A stretch of 36,715 bases of DNA. Origin: Armatimonadota bacterium. GTDB taxonomy: Bacteria; Armatimonadota; JADLDR01. Of this stretch, positions 14,841 to 22,337 are shown in pieces. Every line of letters begins with the position of its first letter. Positions within the stretch are counted from its first letter, which is position 1. The position numbers and the translations under genes were made by a program. The notes under the pieces were generated by a model, which worked only from the letters and a program-made list of their open reading frames with translations, searched no databases and was not told where the DNA came from. The stretch lies in NCBI GenBank assembly GCA_020846535.1, contig JADLDR010000092.1, positions 1 through 36,715 on the forward strand, read 5' to 3'.

Positions 14841-16615
14841 TCGGCTTCCTCCTTTTTCATGATGGCCTCATATTCCAGTTCGTGTTCCTCGCGCATTTCC
14901 TCTTCCGTGATCTTCCCATCGATCCAGATGCGGCTCATCGGGAAGGCCCCGGGCCGCCAGTGGACCAGATAGAAGTGCCAGACGACAATCGCCAGCACCG
15001 CCAGGATCGCCTCATAACGATGGACCAAGCGCGACAGTTGGATCGCCAGGATGGGCGAAATCTCCTCCCACCAGAGGATGAAGCCGGTCAGGCTCATGAT
15101 GAAGGTGCCCCAAACCAGCGCCCAGTATTCGGCCTTCTCCTTGTAACCGTAGCGTCCGAATTTAGGCTTCTCGCCCCCGAAGAGGTAATAGCGGAACATC
15201 CCCAGCACGTCTGTCACATCCTTGAGGCTGGGCAGCATCGCCCGGAACTGCTCTCTACCCCTCCGGTTCGCGATTACCCAGATGATATGATAGATACTGA
15301 CCGCAATCAGCATCAGGGCGGCCCCCCGGTGGATCGTTCCTCGCAGCCAGAAGACGCGGTCCGGGTGCGGCCCCAGCCATTTCACCATATCTTCCGGCAG
15401 GTAGAGCAAAAAGCCGGTCAGCGCCAGCATAAAGAAGCTCACGAACATCAGAAGGTGTTGCACCCGCTCGCTGATGTTCATCCGGTTGAAGGTGCGCCCT
15501 CCTGGGGTATGGGCGTGTGCCTGGCCGCGTTTCTTGAGCAGCGTCCGGAAGTCCAGCGCATTATGGATCAGCATGCCCCCGATGGTGCCCGCGATCAGAA
15601 GGATATAAATGACCGTGATAATATTCGCAAGATTGCTTCCAGCCAGACTGGTGGGGCCGTGAATGGCTCCCCGGGCGAACTGGCGGGTGGCGTTGGGATG
15701 GCACCCTTCCTGCCCGCAGGTGCGCTGGAGGTTGTTGACATTCACCGTCGACCTGGGATCGCTGGACGGCAGGATTTCATGCCAGCCGTGACAGCTCGCG
15801 CAGTTGGCGACTGTCGCCACCCCGAACTTGCCACCGATCCCGTGGAAGCTCCCTTCGTAGGTGGAGGTGCGGTCGGAGCGGATGTTATACCGTGCGGCCA
15901 GCCGGTACTCCCCGTGGCACTGGGAACAGGTGCGGGAGATATTGGTCGGATAAACGGTCGAGGCAGGATCGGTAACCTTCTGAATGGCGCTGTGTTCGCC
16001 GTGGCATTCGATGCAGGTCGGCGCATCTTTGATGTCGTGGGTGACGGCCACCGCATGAACGCTGATGGAATACTGGTCATGCTCTGTCCGATGGCATCTG
16101 CCACAGAGGTCGTGGATGTTTTTGCGCGAAATCGGAGAGGCCAGCTCCTGGCGGGAGAGGATTTCATGCGTGCCGTGGCAGGTCTTGCATTCCGGGGCGC
16201 GGAGATTCCCCGCCCGGCGGGCTTTCTCGTGGACGCCTCCCATGATATTCGCATGGCCGTCCTGGCCCGAAGGGGCGATAATCTTATGATGGCACCGGTC
16301 GCAGTTGACCGGCTTCGCCTCGCCCGGATGAGGCAGAGTCTGGATGTCGCGGTGGCAGTCCGTGCAGGGCATCCGCGCATGGGTGGACTTCTCGAAGGCG
16401 GCCCCATCGATGACGAGCGACTTGCGCCGCCCGTTCACCATGCGGTGCGTCTTCGGGTCGGTGTGGCAGGCCAGGCAGATTTCGTTGTCCTGCGGTCCGT
16501 TCAGAACCAGGGGCAGCGCCTTCCGTTGCGCCCGGACGGCCTGTGGATGCCCGATATAAACCCCCGCGGTCAGCATGAGAAGGAACGATATGAATAAAAT
16601 CTTTCGGTTGATCAT
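14837..16615 (-). CDS. CbcL-type fusion: nine-haem cytochrome c with cytochrome b561-like membrane domain
   Basis: A 592-residue inner-membrane protein. A signal sequence is followed by a periplasmic region (about 40-320) with eight CXXCH sites (47, 84, 105, 143, 171, 201, 230, 272) and one CX4CH site, CGQEGCH (300-306). Then come about five membrane helices (near 331-352, 386-406, 430-450, 497-516, 536-552) with histidines able to bind b haems (such as H387, H429, H443, H532, H547). This architecture matches CbcL of Geobacter, a menaquinol oxidase used for extracellular electron transfer at low potential. No clear ribosome site precedes the ATG. It overlaps the 28-haem gene by four bases, so the two are probably translated together and may form one complex. 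Confidence 0.85.
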   Translation of the reverse strand: MINRKILFISFLLMLTAGVYIGHPQAVRAQRKALPLVLNGPQDNEICLACHTDPKTHRMVNGRRKSLVIDGAAFEKSTHARMPCTDCHRDIQTLPHPGEAKPVNCDRCHHKIIAPSGQDGHANIMGGVHEKARRAGNLRAPECKTCHGTHEILSRQELASPISRKNIHDLCGRCHRTEHDQYSISVHAVAVTHDIKDAPTCIECHGEHSAIQKVTDPASTVYPTNISRTCSQCHGEYRLAARYNIRSDRTSTYEGSFHGIGGKFGVATVANCASCHGWHEILPSSDPRSTVNVNNLQRTCGQEGCHPNATRQFARGAIHGPTSLAGSNLANIITVIYILLIAGTIGGMLIHNALDFRTLLKKRGQAHAHTPGGRTFNRMNISERVQHLLMFVSFFMLALTGFLLYLPEDMVKWLGPHPDRVFWLRGTIHRGAALMLIAVSIYHIIWVIANRRGREQFRAMLPSLKDVTDVLGMFRYYLFGGEKPKFGRYGYKEKAEYWALVWGTFIMSLTGFILWWEEISPILAIQLSRLVHRYEAILAVLAIVVWHFYLVHWRPGAFPMSRIWIDGKITEEEMREEHELEYEAIMKKEEAE

Positions 16616-16704
16616 TACGAGCGCCGGACATCGGAGACCCCGGCTTCCTCACTCCCTTTGTCGTTTCAAGTGAAACTATCGGCCCGGATTCGCACTCTAT
16701 TCTT

Positions 16705-16732
16705 GTAAGGGCGGATTTCAAGTCTGCCCTAC
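16705..16732. repeat. Palindromic repeat GGGCGGATTTCAAGTCTGCCC
   Basis: A near-perfect palindrome with flanking GTA/TAC lies about 90 bp before the CbcL-type start. Palindromes of this type are common interspersed repeats. On the minus strand it also contains TTGAAA, but I find no good -10 box at the right distance. Confidence 0.5.
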
Positions 16733-16758
16733 AGAAGGCGATAGCCTGAGCAAGCGGA

Positions 16759-17205
16759 TTAATGCAATTTCCGCGTTTCTTCCGAACGCTGGACGTTCTC
16801 GATCAGGAATTTCGCCAGCCCCGGGCTGAGAAACGATTCCTGGCGCGCCAGCGCATGAAGCGCGTAAAGAAAATCCTTGTCGGTGATATCGCTCAGAGCG
16901 CAGCCCGCGGCCCCGGCGTCCAGCAGGGCGGTCAGAACGCGCTCATCGTTGTCAGGCAGGAGTACCAAGGCCGGAACCTTCGGCGTCTCCTGGCCCAGCC
17001 GGTGGACGATCAGAAGAGTATCTGCCAGGGGGACATCGGCATTCAGAATGACCACATCGGGACGCCGATCCCTGACCGCGGCGACCGCCTGCAAGGCATC
17101 GGCTGTAACCGCCAGCAGATCCACCCTCGTCAGAGCCGCCAGCCTCGCCCCGAGACCGCCATCGCCGCTATGGATGAGCAAAACCTTGACTTTATTCGCA
17201 TCCAT
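16759..17205 (-). CDS. Stand-alone degenerate receiver-domain protein
   Basis: A 148-residue protein shaped like the receiver domain of NarL-type response regulators but without a DNA-binding domain. The start at 17203-17205 fits AGGA upstream and the usual first strand (KVKVLLIHSG). The phosphorylation chemistry is gone: the paired acids after strand 1 are His-Ser, the phospho-acceptor Asp is N55 (VVILNADVP), the Thr after strand 4 is Pro, and the Lys after strand 5 is Ser (CALSD). The helices ending LSPGLAKFL are typical of the family. It sits between the outer-membrane lipoprotein and CbcL-type genes, so it may be a phosphorylation-independent partner of the two-component pair or a decaying gene. 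The clean reading frame favours a retained role. Confidence 0.7.
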   Translation of the reverse strand: MDANKVKVLLIHSGDGGLGARLAALTRVDLLAVTADALQAVAAVRDRRPDVVILNADVPLADTLLIVHRLGQETPKVPALVLLPDNDERVLTALLDAGAAGCALSDITDKDFLYALHALARQESFLSPGLAKFLIENVQRSEETRKLH

Positions 17206-17245
17206 CACCGAATATCCTGCCGGAGACGCTGGCTTGCTAAGTAAC

Positions 17246-17281
17246 CGCCCCCCTAGCCCCCCGCCGGGCTTCGGCGGGGGG
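17246..17281. repeat. GC-rich hairpin repeat
   Basis: CCCCCCGCCG (17257-17266) and CGGCGGGGGG (17272-17281) form a 10-bp stem around GGCTT, next to CCGCCCCCCTAG. It resembles the repeat at 9083-9117 and lies in the 171-bp gap after the lipoprotein gene. No T-run follows on the minus strand. Confidence 0.5.
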
Positions 17282-17376
17282 CATAGACTATGCGTTATCT
17301 TGAATCGATCTCTCAAATAAACGCACCATATAAGCCCCTTTTAGCAAGGCGAGGCTGGAGGTGCTTTTCAAGCTCT

Positions 17377-18867
17377 TCAGTCCATCATGCCGTGAGCCTC
17401 GGATTTGGCTCGCTGGCTCTTGAAGAGGGCCTTGATTTCTGCGGCGCGGCTCTTGGGCTCCGGTGCCACTCGCGGCACATTCAGCTTGTCGATCTGGCGG
17501 TTAGCGACATCGATCAGGTAGCGGGCGTAGGCGGCGTTGTGTACACCGAAGCTTGCGTCCCGAATCACGAAGTAGTAATTGTGCCTGGCTCGCTTGATTT
17601 CCAGAGGGATCTTGTCGTTCGTCTGGTTTGCGGCGGGCAGGCCGCCCAGGGCGCTGTAGTCCCAGGCCCGGGCGTTGTTATGGGTGGCAGTGCCCCAGTT
17701 TTCCATCCGGCGCTGCAAGGCCGACAGGCTCAGGATGATGTTGTTTTGAGTGGTCTGCTGCCTCTGTACGGCGTCCGCGGCGGAGTGGCAGGGGGCGCAG
17801 GCATCCAGCTTGACCGTGAAGGTGTGCTGACCCGGCCCGCGGTTCATATGGCAACGGATGCACTGGGTCGGTATCTCGGCATGGGCCTTGACCCGGACGA
17901 TAGGCGGCGTATCCTCGGAACCGCCCTGACCGACCATCATGTTGTACTGGTTGGAGTCGTGCATGGACGGTCGGGCCGTCGCGCGCTCCAGGGCCGAATC
18001 CGCCGGGTTGACACCGCGTCCGTTATGGCACTGAGCGCAGGCATGGTTGAAACTGGTATATTCCGCAGGCGTCGCGCCGGGCCGGATTTTCTGCGTCTCC
18101 GCCGAGCCTGCGGCCACGAAAGACTGGTGGCGAAGCTGCACATCTTTCCCGTCCACGACCATATAGCCGGTGGCCTTGTGCGGGTGATGGCAGGCGGCGC
18201 AGTTGGCGGAGCTGGCGACCTGGTGCGGGTCGTTCTGCTGAAGGGCTTCCTCGGCGCGCTCGGCGTAAATGGCAAGATCTTCCACCGTCATGTTGTTGAT
18301 ATCCAGCCCCCGATCCACCGCTTCCACCTTGAAGGCGGAGTTGTGGCAGCGGAAGCAGGTGCTAACGGATGAACCGGGATTCGCCACCCCGGATTCGATC
18401 ACATCGGCTACTGCCTCCCGGTGAGTGGACTGCTCCCACTCCTGATACTGGGCCAAGTTCTGGTTGGTGTGCGAGTTATGGCACTGGCCGCAGACCAGGC
18501 CGGACGTGATGTTCGGGAAGGTCAGAATCGTCTTGTCGTCGTTCGGAGTCTGCACATGCAGGCTGCCCGGACCGTGGCAGGATTCGCAGCTCACGCCGCG
18601 CTTGGCGTGGATGGTGTTCTGCCATTCCTCATGAATGGTTTTCTCGCCGTTCTGCCGCTTGCCGTGGCACTCGGCGCACTTGTCGGCCCCCACCAGGGCG
18701 GCCTGGCGCTGCTCCGGAGCCATGAGCGTCTCCAGCGACACCGGGGCAGGCAATTGCTGGGGCGTGCCGCCGCCGTCGCCGCCGCCGCAGCCAGCCAGCA
18801 GGACAGCCAGCAGCGCCACCGAAGCGCAGGCCGCCAGGCCCCATGAAACAAACCATCGTCTCATCAT
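17377..18867 (-). CDS. Octaheme outer-membrane lipoprotein cytochrome (conduit component)
   Basis: A 496-residue lipoprotein. Starting at the ATG at 18865-18867 (AAGGGGGG upstream) it has a signal ending in the lipobox LLAGC, with C27 lipidated, then a Gly-rich linker. Eight CXXCH motifs follow: CAECH, CESCH, CGQCH, CFRCH, CAACH, CAQCH, CIRCH and CAPCH. The C-terminal helical part (FVIRDASFGVHNAAYARYLI) is like the end of NrfA/octaheme-type multihaem proteins. It follows the MtrB-like barrel gene by 49 bp, which is the place of MtrC/OmcA-type surface cytochromes in other conduits, but by sequence it is not MtrC. It should be the outer-surface electron outlet. A reductase role cannot be excluded because no CXXCK site is seen and the substrate is unknown. 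Confidence 0.85.
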   Translation of the reverse strand: MMRRWFVSWGLAACASVALLAVLLAGCGGGDGGGTPQQLPAPVSLETLMAPEQRQAALVGADKCAECHGKRQNGEKTIHEEWQNTIHAKRGVSCESCHGPGSLHVQTPNDDKTILTFPNITSGLVCGQCHNSHTNQNLAQYQEWEQSTHREAVADVIESGVANPGSSVSTCFRCHNSAFKVEAVDRGLDINNMTVEDLAIYAERAEEALQQNDPHQVASSANCAACHHPHKATGYMVVDGKDVQLRHQSFVAAGSAETQKIRPGATPAEYTSFNHACAQCHNGRGVNPADSALERATARPSMHDSNQYNMMVGQGGSEDTPPIVRVKAHAEIPTQCIRCHMNRGPGQHTFTVKLDACAPCHSAADAVQRQQTTQNNIILSLSALQRRMENWGTATHNNARAWDYSALGGLPAANQTNDKIPLEIKRARHNYYFVIRDASFGVHNAAYARYLIDVANRQIDKLNVPRVAPEPKSRAAEIKALFKSQRAKSEAHGMMD

Positions 18868-18916
18868 ACATTTCCCCCCTTGCGTTTCTTGCATGATTCC
18901 AGTGAAGCGGACTGCG

Positions 18917-20584
18917 TCAGAGCTTGGTCTTCCACCAGAACGAAACCAGATCGGCGTCGTAGTCATTCAGGCCGTTCCGGCGGTCGTCGAAGTTCTGGGC
19001 GCTGTATTCGAGAATGCCCTCCGAATCGCGGCTCAGGCGGGTATGGGCAGAGAGGGTAAAGATTTTCTCCTGCACATCCTCCGCCTTCAATGATCTGGAC
19101 CGGGAATAGAAGGCGTCTATCCACCAATTCCGGTTGATGGTATAGCCGATCCCCAGAGAATGAACCTTCGCATCGGACAGGTAAGTTTGGAGCCGCTCCA
19201 GAAACCCCGCCGCCTCGATGAAGCGGCTCCTGTAGCGGTGTTCGCCATAGGTGGCCGTCACGGAGAGGCGGCCGTTCACCTGCGCCCAGCCGATAAAATC
19301 GTTGAGCTGGATGCGATAGGTCATTTCCCGGTACGGGTTATGTTCCCTCTCCTGCATGTAGCGATAGCTCAGGCCGCATTCCCCGCCAGGGCTGTAGGAG
19401 ACGCCGTATTCCGTCCGGGACGAATCCCTCGGCACGAAGGGCGGCTCGATGATCTGACCGTTGGGGTTGAGGGCGTCCGGCAGGCCGGTGCGCTTCCGGT
19501 TGGAAAGGCGGGCGGACAGTTCCACCGCCTGCACGGGCCGGTAGCGGGCCGACACCCAGGCGGTTTCCACCTTGGGATTGAGGATGGCATCCCGCTCCGC
19601 GGTCAGGTAATCCACATCGCGCTTGTCGAATCCTGCCCGCACGTAGAGCCTGGGAATGCCGTTGAAGGCGGCCCGGATGCCCCCTGCCTGCACACGCTTG
19701 GCGTAACCGCTCCGGCTGAAGCCCCGCGTCATGTCGCTTTTCGCCAGATAGCCCCTCACCACGGTATCTTCGCGGACGGCGCTCTGCACATCCAGGCGCA
19801 CCACCTTGCTATAGACCCGGTGTTCCACGTCCTGTTCCGCAGGCAGGGGCCGGAAGCCGACCTTCGTTTTGGCGTCCGAAAAGGAGAGGGTTCCTGATGT
19901 GTTCGGGGCGATAGCCGCTCCCAACTCGACAGTGTGCTCATCCGTGAAGCTGCCGGGCTGATAGCCGCTGCCGTCGGTGAACTGGACGACTCTTTCCGCA
20001 AGCCTTAGTTCTGTCGAGCCGATGGGAGCGGACAGGCCCACCCCGTAATCCTTCAGCAGATAGTCCGGATACAGGGTGAATGTATGCTCCGGAAACTCCA
20101 GGCCATTGGACCGGGAAAAGCCCCGTTCCGTATACTGCCCCTGTAAGAAGACCCCGTGGAAGAGCGGCACATCGGCGAACAAACCGGGGTTGCGCCTCCT
20201 CACTGTCAGGACGGTGCGCTCCAGATGCTCCTGCCAGGTGGTGTAAGTGGCGCGGAAGCGGGCCACCGGCCAGGGCGTGTAGTAGCTGAAGTTCAGGCTG
20301 TTGTCCGTGGCCCCTGGCTGGTAAAGGTCGGCGGCGACAGTGTCGATGCCGGGCCGCCCTCCGTAGAGCCAGAGGCGACGCAGAACGAGGCCGTCCTCCG
20401 GGGTGCTGTACTGCTCGAATTTGAAGCGGTTGCCGTCCACGTCCAGGTCGGTGTAACCGAGCTGCAAATCGAGGCTGTCGATCTCGAATTTGGGCAGCGC
20501 GCTTTCGCTTTTGGGCTGACCCCATCCCGCTCCGGCGAGCATCCAGGAGGCCAGGCAGACACAGCTCAACAATTTCAGGCGCAT
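18917..20584 (-). CDS. MtrB-like outer-membrane beta-barrel of an electron conduit
   Basis: A 555-residue exported protein with a signal peptide (MRLKLLSCVCLASWMLAGAG). The rest is made of alternating amphipathic beta strands rich in Tyr, Arg and Asp, ending in SFWWKTKL, as expected for a large beta-barrel. There is no haem motif. In porin-cytochrome complexes such a barrel sheathes an MtrA-type cytochrome through the outer membrane, and its place between the decaheme and lipoprotein cytochrome genes fits that. AAAGGAGACAACC precedes the ATG; the gap to the decaheme gene is 13 bp. The family is poorly conserved, so the call rests on architecture and context, and membership of MtrB/PioB proper needs a profile search. 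It has no CXXC near the N-terminus of the mature protein. Confidence 0.75.
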   Translation of the reverse strand: MRLKLLSCVCLASWMLAGAGWGQPKSESALPKFEIDSLDLQLGYTDLDVDGNRFKFEQYSTPEDGLVLRRLWLYGGRPGIDTVAADLYQPGATDNSLNFSYYTPWPVARFRATYTTWQEHLERTVLTVRRRNPGLFADVPLFHGVFLQGQYTERGFSRSNGLEFPEHTFTLYPDYLLKDYGVGLSAPIGSTELRLAERVVQFTDGSGYQPGSFTDEHTVELGAAIAPNTSGTLSFSDAKTKVGFRPLPAEQDVEHRVYSKVVRLDVQSAVREDTVVRGYLAKSDMTRGFSRSGYAKRVQAGGIRAAFNGIPRLYVRAGFDKRDVDYLTAERDAILNPKVETAWVSARYRPVQAVELSARLSNRKRTGLPDALNPNGQIIEPPFVPRDSSRTEYGVSYSPGGECGLSYRYMQEREHNPYREMTYRIQLNDFIGWAQVNGRLSVTATYGEHRYRSRFIEAAGFLERLQTYLSDAKVHSLGIGYTINRNWWIDAFYSRSRSLKAEDVQEKIFTLSAHTRLSRDSEGILEYSAQNFDDRRNGLNDYDADLVSFWWKTKL

Positions 20585-20597
20585 GGTTGTCTCCTTT

Positions 20598-21467
20598 CTA
20601 CTCGAAGAGGAAGTTCGGGTCGGTGTTGGAGCCGTGTACGCGGCTGTGGCAGGTCCAGCATGTCTGGCCGGGGAAGTGGCTCACGGCGTAGGAAGTATGG
20701 CACGACAGGCACAGCCCTCGGCCCGAGAATTTCAAAAGCCGGGTGTTCGGGCTGCCGTGGGGCCGGTGGCAGGTGGTGCAGGGTTCGGTGTAGCCGTTCA
20801 CAATCGGGTCGTGCTCGTAGACGAACGGCCCCTTCACATCGCCGTGACAGGTGGTGCAGAGGGCCTTCTCCTCGCGCCTCAGCATCCCGTCATGCTTCCC
20901 GCTGTGGATGTCGTGGCAGTCGGCGCAGGCGACCTTCCCTTCCCGCACAGGATGGTGGGAGTTCTGGACAAGCTGCCCTTTCACCTGCTTGTGACAGTCG
21001 TAGCACAGTTCGGTCTGGTCTTTCGCCAGGAGCCGGGTGTTCTGCGCCGAGGAGTGTACTTTGTGACATTGCGAACAACGTAATTTGGCGGCGGCGTGGC
21101 CGCTGGTCTGCCAGTCGTGCTTCTTGATCCGCTTCTCGTGGCACTTGAGGCAGGCGGCGTTATCCTCCTTGGCGCTGGCCTTCGTGGGGTTCAGGATGTG
21201 TCCGGGCGGGTCTTCGACATGATGGCTTCCCGGCCCGTGACATTCTTCACAGCCCTTACCGGCAAAAGTACGCTTGGGATCCATCAGAAATCTCCCGTGC
21301 GGCTGCTTTAGCCATCCTTTGGCATAGCCTTCCCCGTGACAGCCCAGACAAACCTCCGCGCCCACGAAGTCCACCTTCTCCTTCGGCTGCCCTGAGGCCA
21401 GCCCGGCCATCAGCAGTCCCAGCCCTCCCAGCAGCAGCGGGACAGCCCAACCGTGGATGTGTTTCAA
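20598..21467 (-). CDS. MtrA-like decaheme c-type cytochrome (DmsE family)
   Basis: A 289-residue exported cytochrome with ten CXXCH motifs: CLGCH, CEECH, CLKCH, CSQCH, CYDCH, CADCH, CTTCH, CTTCH, CLSCH and CWTCH. The even spacing, with segments such as CEECHGPGS, CADCHDIHSG and CTTCHRPHGSP, matches the MtrA/DmsE family. I choose TTG at 21465-21467 as the start: AAGGAG lies eight bases before it, while the GTG nine bases upstream overlaps that ribosome site. A signal peptide follows (MKHIHGWAVPLLLGGLGLLM). It would plug the MtrB-like barrel and bridge periplasm and outside. It is the first gene of the conduit, 210 bp after the response regulator, with its own promoter candidate at 21573-21601. 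Confidence 0.88.
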   Translation of the reverse strand: MKHIHGWAVPLLLGGLGLLMAGLASGQPKEKVDFVGAEVCLGCHGEGYAKGWLKQPHGRFLMDPKRTFAGKGCEECHGPGSHHVEDPPGHILNPTKASAKEDNAACLKCHEKRIKKHDWQTSGHAAAKLRCSQCHKVHSSAQNTRLLAKDQTELCYDCHKQVKGQLVQNSHHPVREGKVACADCHDIHSGKHDGMLRREEKALCTTCHGDVKGPFVYEHDPIVNGYTEPCTTCHRPHGSPNTRLLKFSGRGLCLSCHTSYAVSHFPGQTCWTCHSRVHGSNTDPNFLFE

Positions 21468-21572
21468 CGCTCTCACTCCTTCGCGCTTCCTGCTCGACTT
21501 AGCCAGGGGAATTTCAGACGATTGCTACAGCGATTCGTTCCGGCGGCTCAGCAATCCTTTTACCACAATGCT

Positions 21573-21601
21573 ATTATCATAAAAATTTCGATGTAATGCA
21601 A
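21573..21601 (-). promoter_or_regulatory. Candidate promoter for the conduit genes
   Basis: On the minus strand TTGCAT (21596-21601) and GATAAT (21573-21578) are 17 bp apart in an AT-rich island, about 105 bp before the MtrA-like start. The -35 box is weak, which would suit an activator such as the neighbouring NarL-type regulator. Confidence 0.4.
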
Positions 21602-21677
21602 TCAGTCGGAGAACCGATTCCTGAAGAGCGAACACCCTATTTTGGGGTAAGGTAAGGAGAGGAAAGCGCACAAGGTG

Positions 21678-22337
21678 TCAAGAATCGATCAAGCCTTTGC
21701 GGATGGCGTAACGGACGAGGGCGGTGCGGTCGTGGAGGTCGAGTTTGGACATGATGTTGCCCCGGTGGGCCTGCACGGTCTTGATGCTCAGGAAGAGCTT
21801 TTCAGCGATAACCTGGTTGGTCAGCCCTTCGGCGATGAGCTTGAGGACTTCGATTTCCCGCTCGGTCAGGCTGTCGTAGTCCACATGGGAGGACTCCTGC
21901 TCCACGCGGCGCAGGTAGTCACTCACCAATGGGCGGGTCATGGAGGGATGAATATAGGCGTCTCCCCGGTGGACGGCCCGGATCGCGTTGACCAGATCGA
22001 TCCCGGCGGCCTTTTTGGGGACGTAACCGGAGGCCCCGGCTTTGAGAACGTGAAGGAGATATTCTTCGTTTTCGTGGACGGAGAGGATCAGGACATGGGT
22101 ATTCTCATGCGCCTCGCGGATGCGGCGGGTCGTTTCGACCCCGTCCATATCGGGCATCCCGATATCCATGACCACCATATCGGGTGATAGGCGGGCGACA
22201 AGGGCCAGAGCCTCGGAGCCGCTGCTGGCCTCCCCGACCACTTTCAGGTCGTTCTGGGAGCTGAGTACCAGCCGAAGGCCCTCCCGGACGATGGCATGAT
22301 CATCCACTAACAAGATCGAGATGGGTTTTGATTCCAT
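21678..22337 (-). CDS. NarL/FixJ-type response regulator
   Basis: A 219-residue response regulator. The receiver domain keeps all key residues: D12-D13 (LLVDDH), phospho-acceptor D58 (VVMDIGMP), Ser in place of Thr after strand 4 (LILSVHE) and Lys after strand 5 (GYVPKK). A LuxR-type helix-turn-helix follows (DSLTEREIEVLKLIAEGLTN, then SIKTVQAHRGNIMSKL). It overlaps the end of the sensor kinase gene by 38 bp, so the two form a coupled pair. Being placed directly upstream of the conduit genes, it likely controls them, responding to the redox or electron-acceptor state sensed by the kinase. Confidence 0.92.
   Translation of the reverse strand: MESKPISILLVDDHAIVREGLRLVLSSQNDLKVVGEASSGSEALALVARLSPDMVVMDIGMPDMDGVETTRRIREAHENTHVLILSVHENEEYLLHVLKAGASGYVPKKAAGIDLVNAIRAVHRGDAYIHPSMTRPLVSDYLRRVEQESSHVDYDSLTEREIEVLKLIAEGLTNQVIAEKLFLSIKTVQAHRGNIMSKLDLHDRTALVRYAIRKGLIDS

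Noticed and set aside
14882..16597. A 571-codon plus-strand open frame opposite the CbcL-type gene
   Set aside because: It is the antisense of a gene with nine haem motifs; the peptide has no recognisable domain and arises from GC-rich codon bias.
17257..17281. GC-rich hairpin as terminator after the lipoprotein cytochrome gene
   Set aside because: The stem is strong but lacks a T-run on the minus strand, and similar hairpins occur as scattered repeats, so I list it as a repeat.
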